This document shows, piece by piece, positions 29,801-51,857 of a stretch of DNA of 54,881 nt. The translations under genes and the position numbers were made by a program. Below the pieces are notes generated by a model. That model searched no databases. It worked only from the letters and a program-made list of their open reading frames with translations, and had not been told where the DNA came from. This DNA comes from Phoronis australis (lineage: Eukaryota > Phoronida > Phoronidae): the NCBI GenBank assembly GCA_002633005.1, contig NMRA01001091.1, positions 1 to 54,881 of the forward strand, written 5' to 3'. Position 1 is the stretch's first letter. Each line of letters begins with the position of its first letter.

Positions 29801-31983
29801 CAGTAAAGTTGCTTGTGTACCATGTACTTATTAAAGGTGTACACAATGCTTCTGAAATGTAGCGGCCATATTTGAACTTGTATCCAATGTTGCTTATTGT
29901 CTTTCTGACACTTGAAAGTCTACATGAACGAGTTGAAAATGTACTTTGAACTTACTTTTAATGCTGTGCTCAACCGTCATCTTCAGGTGGTCTCCTACTG
30001 TCTTTAATGGTTTCGTCTCTAAATCAAGACCCTCTCTAGTAGGGGGGACAATAGAGTTGATCAGGCTCTGTCTGACTCTTGAACATCTTGAACGTCCACC
30101 CTCCTGGTGAAAATGTCCTTAGATAGAAAGAATCCTAGGCCATCGCTAACCTGACGGGATGGCTGTCAGTGGCTTCTGAGAGGGGTGTTCTTTGGTCGAA
30201 GCACTTCACCCAATGCCATAGAAAATCAAGCCAATAGGGTGTTCACATAGAAGTTTCCTTTGTCCTGGATGTTGGAAAACGTATAGGTACATTAGGTCTC
30301 ATTTTAGAAATGTCTGGCTGATTCTGATAATCATGTTGGAAAACTTCTCATCAAGGGAAAGTTTGTCCAAGCTTCTGTTGCAGTTGCAGTTGCAGCCCAC
30401 AGCACAGCGGTAAATGTTTGCTGACATTAGAGGGTTGAACACCGTTAATGCATGCGAGAAAAACTAGAAGCAAAAGCAATGCACCAACTATTTATTGAAT
30501 AACATGAGGAACTCCAATGGTGGGAAACCAAGACTCAGAACTGCTTGACGAATGTTGCAGCATTGTGGGTATATACCACAAGATTCAAGTGTTGCTGTGC
30601 CGTCTGGGACTTTCCTATTAGTCAGTGTATTCGTTGGTGCTGAAAGTCTTCCCAAGTTTTTATCACTGTTGCCGAACAACGCCACCTGTTGTTTATTTGT
30701 AGCATGACAAGAGAGGTATTGTATCCATGGCAAACAATGGTCCGGACACCAACGGCTCCCAGTTCTTCATCACCTACTCCAAACAGCCCCATCTGGATCT
30801 CAAATACACTGTAATTGGCAGGTATGGACAAGCTTAAGTCTGTTATACCATGGAGTAACCCGTGTCAAACTTCAATTATCTTAGGCTTTGTATGCAAATT
30901 TGTCCTATTGTTTTTTAAAAAACCTTTGCAAAATATTTAAATGAAAATTAATTTTTGGAATCTGTATCTAGTCAATGTTATCAATTATATCCTATGTTTT
31001 TCTTTGAACTTAGATTTTACCTTAGAACTTGTCTTAGGCTCAAATGTAGAATTTGAAGCTCAAATCATTTTTCGTATTTTGTACATGTATTTTGCTCTAA
31101 CAAGGGTGAACTCAAAAGAAGTTGAATATCTTTGAAGTCCTGGCTAAGTGCAGTTGTAAGTGCGTACATGTATGTATCCCAAGCTCGCACTTGATGACCC
31201 CTACATAATTTTAAATTGCAGGTATGAGCTTGAACTTATTTATTGATGTCTGGTATTAAGTAAACTTGAATTTAGGGGTCGTCAAGTGCAATCTGAGATT
31301 AGGCATTCTTCGATAGAAACCGTTTTATTCAAACACAAAGTCAAAGACACGTGTCTTGACTTTATGCTTCAAGGGTTAATAAACCCATGCCTTTATTCAA
31401 AAAAAACAACTGTTTTTAGGCCACTTACTGGGCTGCATTCCACAAACCATATATGGTAACCTTGCACTTGCAGCGAGAAAAATTTTCACTTATAGAACAA
31501 AAATAGTGAATTCTATCCCATAATTCAACATTCCAACCTCACCGACCAATCACTTCAGTGGTCGCCATTTTGTTGAGTCATGCCAGTAAGGACTTGGAAC
31601 ATTCCAGTAAAGTTGTTTGGTTTTACATAATCTTCCTTTTCTTGCAAGAACATGGGTCTACAGAATGCTTCCCAGTTCTTATATTGGTCTCATTCTGTTC
31701 GCCCGCATTCTCATTAACAGCGTTATTTCATCGTACAAGCCACTAATGTTCTCTCATTTCCCCCAGTCGAGTTCTCATGAACACAATTCTTTCCTTGTGA
31801 ACCACGTGAAAGTGACATGCTCGTCTCTCATTTTGATTCGTGTTTGCTTTAACATCAAGGGTGATTGATGGCTTCGATACACTGGATGAATTTGAGAAGG
31901 TGCCGGTGAACGAGAAAAACTACAAACCACTCACAGAGGTTAGGATACGTGATATTACCATACATGCCAACCCGTTAGCATGA
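26841..31983 (+). CDS. PPIL3: PPIL3, cyclophilin-type peptidyl-prolyl isomerase (complete, 6 coding exons)
   Basis: Join of 26841-26843, 27843-27917, 28756-28849, 29579-29646, 30703-30821 and 31860-31983; all junctions are GT-AG with matching phases and give 160 residues (human is 161). Begins [11 protein letters not shown] and ends TIHANPLA. Cyclophilin active-site landmarks: [17 protein letters not shown] (catalytic Arg44, Phe49, Gln52) and NGSQFFIT (97-104). His replaces the drug-contacting Trp of cyclophilin A (QPHLD), as in this subfamily. PPIL3 is a spliceosome-associated prolyl isomerase of the nucleus. The length, the near-identical C-terminus and the LHTD-GD start make the assignment secure. 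It converges on FAM102 downstream. Confidence 0.97.
27843..27917 (+). CDS. PPIL3: PPIL3 exon 2
   Basis: Residues 2-26, [20 protein letters not shown] then PRSCE. Acceptor CTGTTTCAG, donor GAG|GTAGGC, phase 0 both ends. First beta strands of the cyclophilin fold. Confidence 0.97.
28756..28849 (+). CDS. PPIL3: PPIL3 exon 3 (catalytic arginine)
   Basis: Residues 27-58: [20 protein letters not shown] then [11 protein letters not shown]. Acceptor TTTTGCAG, donor ACTG|GTATGA, phase 1 out. The donor is also the first unit of a 37-bp minisatellite that fills the start of intron 3. Confidence 0.97.
28848..29224. repeat. Minisatellite, ten 37-bp units starting at PPIL3 exon 3 donor
   Basis: Unit core TGGTATGATATGTATATCTG followed by TTTCAACGGGAATTTAC. 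Ten consecutive units occur, one 7 bp longer. The first unit begins with the last two coding bases of exon 3, so nearly every unit repeats the donor context ACTG|GTATGAT. Confidence 0.93.
29579..29646 (+). CDS. PPIL3: PPIL3 exon 4
   Basis: Residues 58-80: [20 protein letters not shown] then LK, the loop after the active site. Acceptor TTTATTTCAG, donor AAG|GTAATG, phase 0 out. Confidence 0.97.
30703..30821 (+). CDS. PPIL3: PPIL3 exon 5
   Basis: Residues 81-120, beginning [20 protein letters not shown] and containing [19 protein letters not shown]. Acceptor TTTGTAG, donor GCAG|GTATGG, phase 2 out. Confidence 0.97.
31860..31983 (+). CDS. PPIL3: PPIL3 exon 6 and stop
   Basis: Residues 120-160: [40 protein letters not shown], then TGA at 31981-31983. 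Acceptor AACATCAAG is unusual in pyrimidine content but the phase and homology are exact. A GT after CTCACAGAG is not used, because the reading continues through [11 protein letters not shown]. Confidence 0.96.
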
Positions 31984-33250
31984 CGACTGGTGAGCAGTTT
32001 CCAAGGGACTTATTACATCACCATGTCTTGTGAACAGAGTTGGAAATGAAACGTTGAAGAATTACAACTGCTCCTGATCCTTAGTCATGTGATCAAACAT
32101 TGATGAAGTTTTCAGGATATTGACATGGTGGCACTCTCAGCCCCGCTGAAGACTGGCTGTCATGGATTTTGTGTTTATAGGGTTTTCAAAGAATCCATGT
32201 TATCTGAAGATTGCAAACTATAGAACCATGCCATGGAACTTTGTGAGAAGCTCGATGTGGATCAAAATTGTGAAGTTATGGTTGGAGTCATAGTTGTGAG
32301 GGCAGATTGATTTTGTCACCCTTTAATGTGGAAGCACTCGTTCTGTGCCTGCTATTGTTATTATGTCTAAATCAGATGGGTGATGCTCAGCTGATCCTGT
32401 CCGTCGAGTTGTGTTGATGACCGACCCTAATTGGGCACCTTTTATTAGATCATGAGTGACGGTCACATTTGGAAAGATATGAAACAGGAGTTTGAGTGAC
32501 ATGCTTCGACATGAATCAGTTGTTGTGAGTGAAAGTTTTTAAATCAGTAATGTGCATTAAGTGTTAACAGAACAATACCAAATTTTGTCACAGATGGAAT
32601 GGAGATTAATATCTCGATAACACTGTTCTTGTCAGAGTTCAATGCACAAATTTTTGAAGTAATGAAATGGCAAGTCTGCCTACTGTTACAGATTTATCGA
32701 GTTGTTCCAAGTATTTTAGGGCCTTCAACTGTTATAGATTTTTACTAGTTATTTCTTTTGAAAATCAAATGAAAGTCAAATTAGAAAATATCTGAAAGTG
32801 ACGGAAAGAGTCAAGAACACAAGACCTGTACAATAAGATGTATCCCGAGTACCAGAGAGTGGAATGCTATTTGCATACAAAACTTCCCTTTCTTGATTGG
32901 CAAATTTCAGTTACTTTATGAAGGTATTGACCAATGAAATGTGTGCTTACTTTTCTTTGCATGGTGGGATATCATCTGCTTTGGAAAGTATGTTTAGATG
33001 TTAAGAGTGAACACTTCCTACACTTGGCAGGCGTGAAATAAGCAATTAGCAGCACGTTCTTGCATTAAAAAGTCCAACTGAGCCATTGTCCTGTTTATTT
33101 TGAAACTACTGTACGAGTGTGGACAGTTGGAAATGTTCGAAACTTCGAACGTCACATGTTGGGGTCTGAAAACCGACATATTTACATGACTGAGAGTGGC
33201 ACATTTTCTACCTATGACACTAGTCAGCTGGTTAAAGCCAACTAGCGCAA
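31984..33250 (+). other. PPIL3 3' region
   Basis: No further coding sequence. Presumed 3' untranslated region and downstream flank. The clearest plus-strand AATAAA is at 33252-33257; earlier variants are weak. Confidence 0.4.
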
Positions 33251-33251
33251 T

Positions 33252-33257
33252 AATAAA
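33252..33257 (+). terminator. Candidate polyadenylation signal for PPIL3
   Basis: AATAAA on the plus strand, 1.27 kb after the PPIL3 stop. It is a single hexamer, so only tentative. Confidence 0.3.
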
Positions 33258-33290
33258 TCTTGAGTCGGGTTCATGTTTAGAATAACAATA

Positions 33291-33296
33291 TTTATT
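33291..33296 (-). terminator. Candidate polyadenylation signal for FAM102
   Basis: TTTATT on the plus strand, i.e. AATAAA on the minus strand, 3.3 kb after the FAM102 stop. An ATTAAA variant near 35579 is an earlier alternative. Confidence 0.3.
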
Positions 33297-34830
33297 AATT
33301 GTTGATATCACAATCACACGATACGAAACATTTCTCCAGGAGAAAATTTATACACAATGTCTAAGGTACTTTCTAAAGGTTGTATACTAAAATTGCACCC
33401 ACCACAAAATAGAATGTTAAGGCAAAAAGTCAATTTCAATAGCATAATTCTTGTGGTAACAAAATTCTTTTTGCGCTTCTTAATGTCAACACAGCAGCTT
33501 ATTTAAAGCAGCATTTCGTTGTTTAGCTCTTTCCATTACCAACGGAAACATGGAACCATCATCAACTCGAAACAAATGCTTCAGAGTACATTGAGGCTGG
33601 TCAACCATAACATAGCGAGTTCAAAAATGACACATGTATGCAATGCTTGTGACTTTAGTTAGTAATGGAAATGCTCCGAACATGATCAGGAATATCATAA
33701 TAAAAGGCTTAGTTCCATTTTCATTTGGAGCCACCTAAACGGTGAAATTTTTGTTTTCTGGGATACAGTTGAGTTTTATACACAACTACAATTTGGGAAA
33801 TGAACCAAATGGTGTTTGTCTATTACTTCTAGCAGCAACACTTTAACAAATCAGCAAACTTCATTTTTTCAAATAAGTCTACAATTAAGCCTTGACCCAA
33901 CTTTCAGTGAATGCAGCTGTATTATGTAGTGTGCAAATTAAAAGAAATAATTTATCAAGGGGAATGCCCTTCAGTACATGCCAAAAATAACCAGATGAAA
34001 CGATACAGAATTTCCCAACATGGCGAGACTTATCACAAGCGGAATTTCCCGTCGCGCCACCCCAGTAGGATCAGAATTGTTCATAATTGGCGACTGGATG
34101 CAAGTGGAATTTTCTGCAAGTGGAATTTCCTGTCATGCTGGCTTTAGTTAGTGGAATCAGAATTGCACATAGATGTTATATAAAGGATTTATGTCTGACA
34201 TTGCCTGCAATAACAGGGAACAAAACTTGTCTAGTCATTTTTGCCGTGTACTGTATTAATGTGTCTAGACTTAACAATTGCTGGACGGAATGTAACATGC
34301 TTTTGCATGGTTGTAGGCTTTAAACTAGACAGTATCTAGGAGTGACTTCTGTACACCCAACACACTCACCAAGCACCTTTGGTGAGAAATCTTCGATAAC
34401 GAAATAGAAGCCGTGAACTCCATCTCTTAATTCGAAATTCTAACCTCCTGAGCAATCACGTCAAGCCAAAATTTAGCTTAGGGCACGGTGATAACATTCT
34501 GAGCACACAGGTGAAACATTCGCTCAACATTCGCATGTTTTACATGATCTTGCTTTTGAGCGAATTTCTTGCACACTCAAATAGACAATTTTCCCCACTT
34601 TCACATTTGTAGCAGTTTTAAGTCTCCCAAATTTAGCAAGCTATACAAGTGGAAAGCCAGCCCTGTCTTCTAGCCATATTCAAGTATAATGCAGTATAAC
34701 AGCAGCATATATGTAGGCTTCCAGAGCTGTCAGATTTCCAAAACATTTCCCTGCAATGCTGTTTCTAATTTGCATAAGGCTTATTATGTACATGTAACGT
34801 CATAGACTGGAAATAAAATACTGACAAAAT

Positions 34831-35027
34831 TTGTTGTGCGGTTTTCCACAGTGAACAATCGCTGCTTAATAAATACATTTAATTCCACTAAGATATCAAA
34901 TAAAATTACTGTGGTCAACATATCAAAAACAATTATTTCCCACGATATTTTGTTGTGCGGTTTCCCACAGGGTACAATGACTGCTAAAATCTCACAACTA
35001 AATGCAGCAGCCTATCAAGATATCAAA
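34831..35027. repeat. Imperfect tandem duplication, ~120-127 bp offset
   Basis: TTGTTGTGCGGTTT(T/C)CCACAG occurs at 34831 and 34950, and AGATATCAAAT at 34891 and 35018. It lies in the presumed FAM102 3' untranslated region. Confidence 0.6.
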
Positions 35028-35306
35028 TGCGAGCAACATCATTTTGATCGAAATGCAATTTCCCATGTATCAGTTGTTCCTGCCAATCAAGACCTTAACA
35101 GCAAGAAAAACAAGATAGTACAAAATTTTGTGAACATTAACAATATTTTGTAGAGACGAAACTGTCAGAATTCACATCTCTTGTCACCAATACATCTCAG
35201 TTTAACTCCTAGGCCAGCCCAGGTAGTCGAGCTTGTGTTGTTGCTCTCAATAATCAACTTTTATATAACTTCCACCAATCTGAGATGGCTAGTTTGATAA
35301 TAGAAC

Positions 35307-35520
35307 TCACTAGCTATCATGAGACTCACTAGCTAACCAATCATGTGACGCACTAGCCAACCAATCGTATGACACACTGGTCAAACAATCATAAGAGTCG
35401 CTGGCCAACCAATCATGTGACTCACTGGCCAAGCAATTACAAGATGCACTGATCAACCAATTATGTGACAGGGTGGCCAAACAATCATGAGACTCACTGG
35501 CCAACCAGTCAAGAAGAGGC
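35307..35520. repeat. 24-bp minisatellite, about nine units
   Basis: Unit TGGCCAACCAATCATGTGAC plus TCAC. The length is a multiple of three, so the minus strand has an open frame of eight-residue repeats (DWLASESH-like), alternating DW and DC units. There is no start context or homology; it is probably untranslated. Confidence 0.85.
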
Positions 35521-36593
35521 AGTCTGCCAGAATATGGCAACCAAGCGACATGATTAATGCCCTTCACATTTCAGCAGATTTTAATTATTAGCAGTACACA
35601 GACCCATGGCCTTGTTGATTTTTTAAATTAAAAACACATTGATGACAAAAATATGGTCATCTTGAAATGCATCTTTCTACGTCAAAAGGGCAAAATTTCA
35701 GATCAGCAATTTTTATGTGAATTTACAACTTTCTTTTGATTTCCCACATAATTTTTGCTGCAATTTCTCTACAGCTCAGACAACTTCAATGAAATTCTCT
35801 CGCTTTCTTCAAAACCTGCTCGTCAGTTAGTCAAATTTTCAACTCAGGATACTGAAGAAGACAATCTAATAAAAATTCACAAAACTTCTGCACTCTCTGG
35901 AAAATTCTCGCTATATGATTAAATCTTGAGTTTGCTCAACTAATAGACAATTCATTCCAACAGTTTTGTCGGTTACAAACTCACCCCCAACTCACAACTT
36001 GGCTTTTGGGTAGATATCGAGAATCGCAATAATACAAATTTTCACTTGTTGGCATACAGAGCAACATGAAAGTACTGGAGAGTCGGGTTATCTCACCTCG
36101 GCAAACATTTCTTAGCTTGAAATAAATGAGGTTTTTCTCCCTCTACAAAACATTGAATCTGTCGTCATGTCGACCACGAGCTCATAACGTTATGCCATGA
36201 CTTCATTTTAATAGTTGGTGTCACGAATTATTCAGTTAATCCAACTTAAAAGAAAACTTGTATAATCTGATTTGCAAAGATTGAAGCAAATGGCCAAAAT
36301 ACTGTGTACAACACAATCCAAAAGATTGTGTTGAACACAATCGTTCCAAATCTGCGTACGCATTTGTAAGAATCAGCTACATAGCCATTACTTCACGCCC
36401 TATTCCCACAGCATTTTTTAGACTTTACCAATTACCCTTGATCCTTTACTAATGCAAACACATCCCCATGTAATGACTAGAGGCACATGTGAAGACTTGA
36501 ATCCATCATGAACTTGCTACTGACCGACTACCCATCACCACCTTTTGACATATACACTGGTCACAAATTTCATCCACAAGGTGGCAGTTAGTT

Positions 36594-46257
<9,664 letters not shown>

Positions 46258-49200
46258 TGCTGCTCAACTCGTCACAACTTACTGCCTCTGTTGGGAATGC
46301 CTACAAAAAATTTAAAAACCACACTGTTCATGATTTTCGTAACAAAGTCTTACAGACAAACAAATCACACGATCAAATCACCGGTCATGATCAAAACATA
46401 ATGACAATCAACTCAATATTCTTTGAAGTGCTGTTATAAACGACATCAATCTAAGTGCAAATTCCATCAATTTGTTCCCACTGTTCAAGCTTCTCAAAAA
46501 ATGATTGAAAAACTTCCTCTCTAAAAACTTCCGCAAGGCATTGTATGCTCATGCTGAAATATGTTTCAAATTTTACGAGCAAAAATCTTGTGTCTAATGT
46601 TGGTTACACGTTCAATGACCAAATTTTGTACGGAATAAAAAGCCTCAAATATTTTGATTTTGTGCATAATTCCATTATAGGGCGACTCGAGTTTGCTACT
46701 TTGGCACTGAAAAAGTGTCAAATATGGAAACAAAAGGACAGCCAAGAAATGTTACATGATCCTGACATTTGTCTGCTTTGCACTGAATACGTGCCTTAGA
46801 CATGGAAAAAATAGGTCTGCCACAGAATATCACACACAGAGCACATCTTACTTCAGATATGAACAAGACTCTGGTTTGGCTCTTAAATCTGGGATCAATG
46901 AATGGTTCTTTTGATGAAAAAATATTTTTACGTAGTGTGAGATGCTTGGACAGTTTCAATTTGAAAGCTCAGTTATTCTTAAATGTGCAAGAGGCTAACA
47001 AGACAATGTTCCCACTAACCAACACTTGGTTGAACCTTGAATTCCATGTAAAACGAATGAAAATATGAGTGGAGGAAGAACAAATATGAGTAGGAAATTG
47101 GACTCACTTGTACAGGTGATTATCTAGCTTTTTATTGATGGCCACTTTTTATGAGCCGAAATTTATACGAGAATACCAGAAGCAAATACACCGTGCTTTG
47201 CATTTTTGACCGAACATTTTTGTGAGAGCTGATCTGTACATGTTTACCCAAATTTTACTATCGATCTGTCAAATACACTTAGCACAATCCAACAGCTGAC
47301 ACAGCCTTGTTATTCAATCGTCCACAACTGAATCTCACTTCCGACTTTGCAGTAAATCTAAAGTGACGAATTTCTCCCATCCAGTGCCAAGTACAGATTT
47401 TTATGAATTTCTCACTGGTAATGGATTTCATTATGATGACCAGTAAAGAGCTAGGCAACACGTGACGTAGCCCCTTAACTGGCTGGCGAGAAGCAACAAC
47501 ACTTCCCATTGTTCTCTGATCGAAAAAAATTGAGGGAGTATTTGCTTGAACTGGGAAGAGCTTAGCCAGCCAGCTATAGCTGTATGAAGACTATCGACAA
47601 AATATTTAGTATATACCTTTGTACCTCCAAGCCAGAGCTAGGCTAAAGTACGTGCATCAACGGCCTCCACTAAGGTGTCCCTTGTTGGTGTGCGACAAAA
47701 GTACTTATAGCAACATGAATTTGATGGTGTAAGCAGTGTACGGTATAATTCGGCGAAAAGCTTCCGACATATGGAGGACTGAGTAACATGACTACCGTTC
47801 TCTACCTGAGCTAGTTGAGACATTGTCAGTGTTACTGTCTACGAGTTGAATAGTCAGACCTTTATTCTTGTGCGTAGTTGTGGTCGGATATAATGGTCAA
47901 TGATTTTGAGAACCAGTTTCATCCGCTGAATAACGGGCCCGTTAATCGTTCGTTATTCAGTTATTGCCTGGTTCTCAAAATCAGCAACCGCTATCCGACC
48001 ACTGTCCATTCATTGTGTTAGACAGAATACACTCGAAGAGTACCTCGAACTCACCGTTTATCCCCGCAAGCCGTTATAAGGAGACATCAGATTTTTGAGT
48101 GGGCACACCATATAAACTCACGCGAGAGCATCGTTTCTGTGAGACGCAAGTTCTATTTCTCTACGGTCTCTGTTCTGGGTGTTGACAAACTCAACTCTTA
48201 GGCTAATATTGGTTTTATTTATTTATCGAATAAGATCCATTTGAAACATTTACTTCTAACTTTTCTAAAATAATTTTATATATTAATAATTTTGATCGTA
48301 ATTAATGTTTTATTGACGGATCCATGGTTGTATCTTGATTAAATATCATTCTAAAAAATAAAAGGTTTTGATCATTATGAGGTTAAGTTTAATTTTCAGC
48401 CGCTAGGTTCGTGTTTCTCCGACAGGGGCGCGGCCGTGTAAACACACCGTGAAAAGCCAATAACAGCTTAAAACTGTCAGTTTTGAAGCCTTAGATTCAT
48501 ATCAAAGTCAGTGGACTATGGAACAGATTGACACCAATTTCATAACGGTAGAGCAGAGAAGAATAGGGTAGAGTGGAGTCAATCATTTTATTAGAAATCG
48601 GTCTGAGACAAAATACGTACATGTACCCGCCACTTCATCACTAGAATGACTCACTCAAATGTAGACGGTTGTGAACAATAAATACAGTATTGACACAACA
48701 GCATGTTTCTAGCTGTTTCCTTGAATCAATTGCTAGCACTTAGCTATAACAATATCAAAATCATACAAAAACAAAATCTCTCTCACTGGAGTCAAAAATA
48801 TCAAAGAAGCAAGATTCTCTAAAAATCTATGGAAGTCGCATTCAGCTAGGTCGACTCAGTCACGATCAATGAGCTATATACATAGAGATGACACGACAAT
48901 ACTGGCAAGCCAGACAGCGCGTGACACGCGGTCCGCCATATTGATGATGGACGATTTGTAAACTAAAGCACGGTGGCCGTATGGAAGCCGGGCAATTTTT
49001 AGAATAAAATTTGAAATTTTGAATACTAAAGAGGTTTTAAAATGTTGGTAACATAAAGCAACGTAAATACGTGACCCTTGCGTTGCTTAAACGGTCATGA
49101 TAAGGCCGAGAAAAAAATAATTTCCCAATTATTTGACTGAATAGCTGCCGTTATGCCCTGGGATCTCTTGCCAGTTTACGAATTGCAGCGCATATACTTT

Positions 49201-49452
49201 ATAATAGTTTAAAAATATCTCGATGACTTTCATAATAGCCACATGAGAATCTAGCCATTAACACATTTTGTTTGAACTAAACTTATAAATGTACAGAACT
49301 TGATTATTAGTTGTTTACAAGCCGGATAGGGCGATCAGCTGGGGGAGACACTCCCATCAACCAGTCAGCTTTAGCCTAAAGAGATCCTACTTAATACATC
49401 GGGAAATTTTATGAACTTCCCCTCAACCTTGAAAATAGTTGAACTGAAATTT
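46258..49452. other. Region upstream of FAM102, no gene recognised
   Basis: Expected to hold the FAM102 promoter and perhaps a 5' untranslated exon; no clear start site is visible. Open frames at 46545-47068 (+) and 47279-47509 (-) have no recognisable domain. It contains the hairpin at 47880. Confidence 0.35.
47880..48002. repeat. Hairpin element 2 upstream of FAM102
   Basis: A 123-bp inverted repeat with three matched blocks per arm: GTGGTCGGATA, TGATTTTGAGAACCAG and CTGAATAACG. Unmatched bases lie between the blocks, so it would fold as a long bulged hairpin. Confidence 0.82.
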
Positions 49453-49787
49453 CAGAGGCGCATCTAGGATATCATAAGGGGGCGGGCCCAACATTTTGTC
49501 TCCGCGGGAATCGCACAAAGCACAATTGCGTGGGCGCACCCAGCCTAAAATTGGGGAGCTCGGAAAAAAAGATGGGAAACCGATTGCGCCGGCGATCTGA
49601 CACTTGCACACGCACATAAACTAAAACTAAAACTGCACACATTGTTAAATCTTGTTTCAACCGCATGTTAATTACTGGGGTTACTTAACGAACTCAATAT
49701 TTCCTGACGCTCTTGATGTTCTATTTTTTCGGCAGACAAGGGCAGGGAGGAGCGCGGCCCGGGCCCACCCCTCTAAATCCGCCAATG
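49453..49787. mobile_element. MITE with hAT-like termini, 335 bp
   Basis: Starts CAGAGGCGCATCTAGGAT and ends with a sequence whose complement is CATTGGCGGATTTAGAGGGG, both related to the element at 1377-1529. GGGCCC-type G/C-rich subterminal regions are inverted too. Flanks GAAATTT and GAATTTC may be an eroded target duplication. Only short shadow ORFs inside. Confidence 0.55.
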
Positions 49788-51060
49788 AATTTCCCAGAAA
49801 CACTGCTGCCGCCGAAGTAGCATATGCAAGGATAGAAATTCCCTAAAACTGGCTGTAATTGTCTACTTCAAGTTGTATCAACCAAGAACATGTATACACG
49901 TTTTAGAAAATGGAAAAAAGGTGTTGGCCTGTATTTATTTCTTCATGATTGCGCCGTCACAAATAAATCAGTGTAACTGTTGGTCAAACCTCAGTGATGC
50001 TCTTCGTGTTTATCCTAAGTGGAAAACTAATTGCGTACATTTTGACACTCTATTGTCTCAAAATTTAAACCATTGTATCATAGAACCTGTGTCAAAATAC
50101 AGTAGTGATTGGGTGGATTCAGAATTTTTTAACAAAGTAGGCACAATGTTAATCTTTATACCAATGTACCCCCTTGGATCTGCCCATCATGCATGGAATC
50201 GCAAATTTTTCCATCAATAACATTTAGAATGACAAGGGTAACAAAAACTTTTAACCTCAGAAACAACACATTGAGATGCCATTCCAAACAGGTTCCAATT
50301 TATTCCAAATATCATAATGGTATTGCGATACTAAAAACTCACACGCAACAAAAACAAAACTGCCATTAAGAGGCGCCACAGTAATCGGCCATCCAAAAGT
50401 CGTTGGTATATGCCCTCTTCCAGTGAGAAGATATCTGTCAATTAACATAATTATCTTAAGAGTGGCTAGGCCAACAGAGAAGGCGATGCCAAAACCAACT
50501 AAAGAATAACAACAGCCACTCACAACCAGTTACCATGGCGTGTACAAACAACACATTGTTCGCATGTTCTTTAAAACTTCATGTACTCAAAAAACTTTGT
50601 CTGCAACAGCTCAGTAAGTAACAAAGCTTTTAGGAAATGTGCTTCAAGAAAAAAATGCCAGTCTGCTAAGGCTATTTTTGCACAATTTTGCTGTTCTTCC
50701 TTTAAGCTAATCTGACAGCTTGTAGACAATGGACTAAGGTAACATAACAGACACAGTAACAAGCTAAGTCCATTTCCTGTTGATGAATCCATTCGAGCTG
50801 GCCACTGCTGAAGAACATGGTTTGCTAATGTCGACTTCAGGGTTCAACTCATTTCATGTTTTTTACTTTGGCAAGTTAATACTAAAAACTTGACACATAT
50901 TTATAGGGACTAAATGAGCTGAACAATTGTTTCTGCTATTAAATCTCCCCTGCAATGTTGTTTTATTTTAATTATATTTTCAGTTCAAAACACAGTTGCA
51001 CAGGGCTTCGAAGGTATGATTATATGCGAACTAAGAAAAATACAAATAATTATTTTTTCA
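49788..51060. other. Spacer left of KChIP exon, no gene recognised
   Basis: An ORF at 49873-50220 (+) has no recognisable domain. The satellite monomer at 50341 is the only notable item. Upstream KChIP exons were sought and not found. Confidence 0.35.
50341..50485. repeat. Dispersed single copy of satellite monomer C
   Basis: CAAAACTGCCATTAAGAGGC then GCCACAGTAATCGG matches the C monomers of the satellite at 3893-5095. Downstream, GGCTAGGCCAACAGAGAAGG and GATGCCAAAAC follow the same order as the satellite words. So the satellite sequence also exists as interspersed copies. Confidence 0.7.
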
Positions 51061-51317
51061 TTTAAAAAATCATCAACGACCATCCACTCCTTTTCAGAAA
51101 TTTTGGCCAGGAATTCAAACAAATTCCATCATTGAAAGCTCAAAAGGCCAAAAATTACATAATTGGTCCTAAGTGTCCGGTCATTTTGAAAACTGCAGTT
51201 AAATGCTACACAATACACGGGCACGACGCCCCACTATCGTCCATCAGCAAGATGGCGGACCACTTCGCACAACGAAAACCACGTGATGTCAACTCTAGTT
51301 ATATTTATCTCATTGGT
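51061..51317. repeat. 257-bp segment duplicated at 52819-53064 (copy 1)
   Basis: Near-identical to 52819-53064: two visible substitutions and an 11-bp segment present only here. The flanks differ after CTCATTGGT. The second copy starts directly after the 'n' at 52818. Confidence 0.85.
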
Positions 51318-51857
51318 TCAAATCTCTATCTAATGTGGTAGTTTGGCAAAAATCCAAAAAATTTTCGAGAAAATTGAAAATTTGCCGTTTTTTTTGAAAT
51401 TGAAAGTCAAATAACTCGAAAACGGTAAGTCTGAGAAATACGCTCTCGCAGACTTTTTGAAAGGCCATACTTCAAGGAATCCACATGCAAAAATTCACGT
51501 CATTTGCTCTTCCCAAAAAAAATGCGACACCAGAGCGATTGAAACCGTGTGAACATGCCCCACAGCCGCCATCTTGAAGGTGACTTCCGGTTCAATAATT
51601 TTTTATAAAAGCTTATTAGACTCAACAAACACGTGACCAGTTTGAAAGTGATTGGTTTGCAATTGCGCCCTCTACAGGAGAAAACGTTTTTAGCCATATT
51701 TCGGGGTGCGCATGTGCCACGTCCAATATTTCCGCCATCTTTAACCGGAAGTTAACGATTTTCTGCACAATTGTAGCACATGCGTTCTAGTATATTCGTA
51801 CCGATTTTCAGCCATGTAGGTCGAAAAATGCGGCCTCTACGAGTATTTGACTGTGAA

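Larger units (their letters stand above)
33297..36593 (-). other. Presumed FAM102 3' untranslated region and spacer
   Basis: AT-rich, no coding exon supported. It contains the tandem duplication at 34831 and the 24-bp minisatellite at 35307. Open frames at 33911-34323 (+) lack domains. Confidence 0.4.

Noticed and set aside
30488-30831. Minus-strand ORFs over PPIL3 exon 5
   Set aside because: Antisense shadows of the conserved exon.
46545-47068. Two consecutive plus-strand ORFs considered as a gene
   Set aside because: AT-rich, no known domain, no initiation or splice context.
49873-50220. Plus-strand ORF considered as an upstream KChIP exon
   Set aside because: No EF-hand or KChIP core motif.
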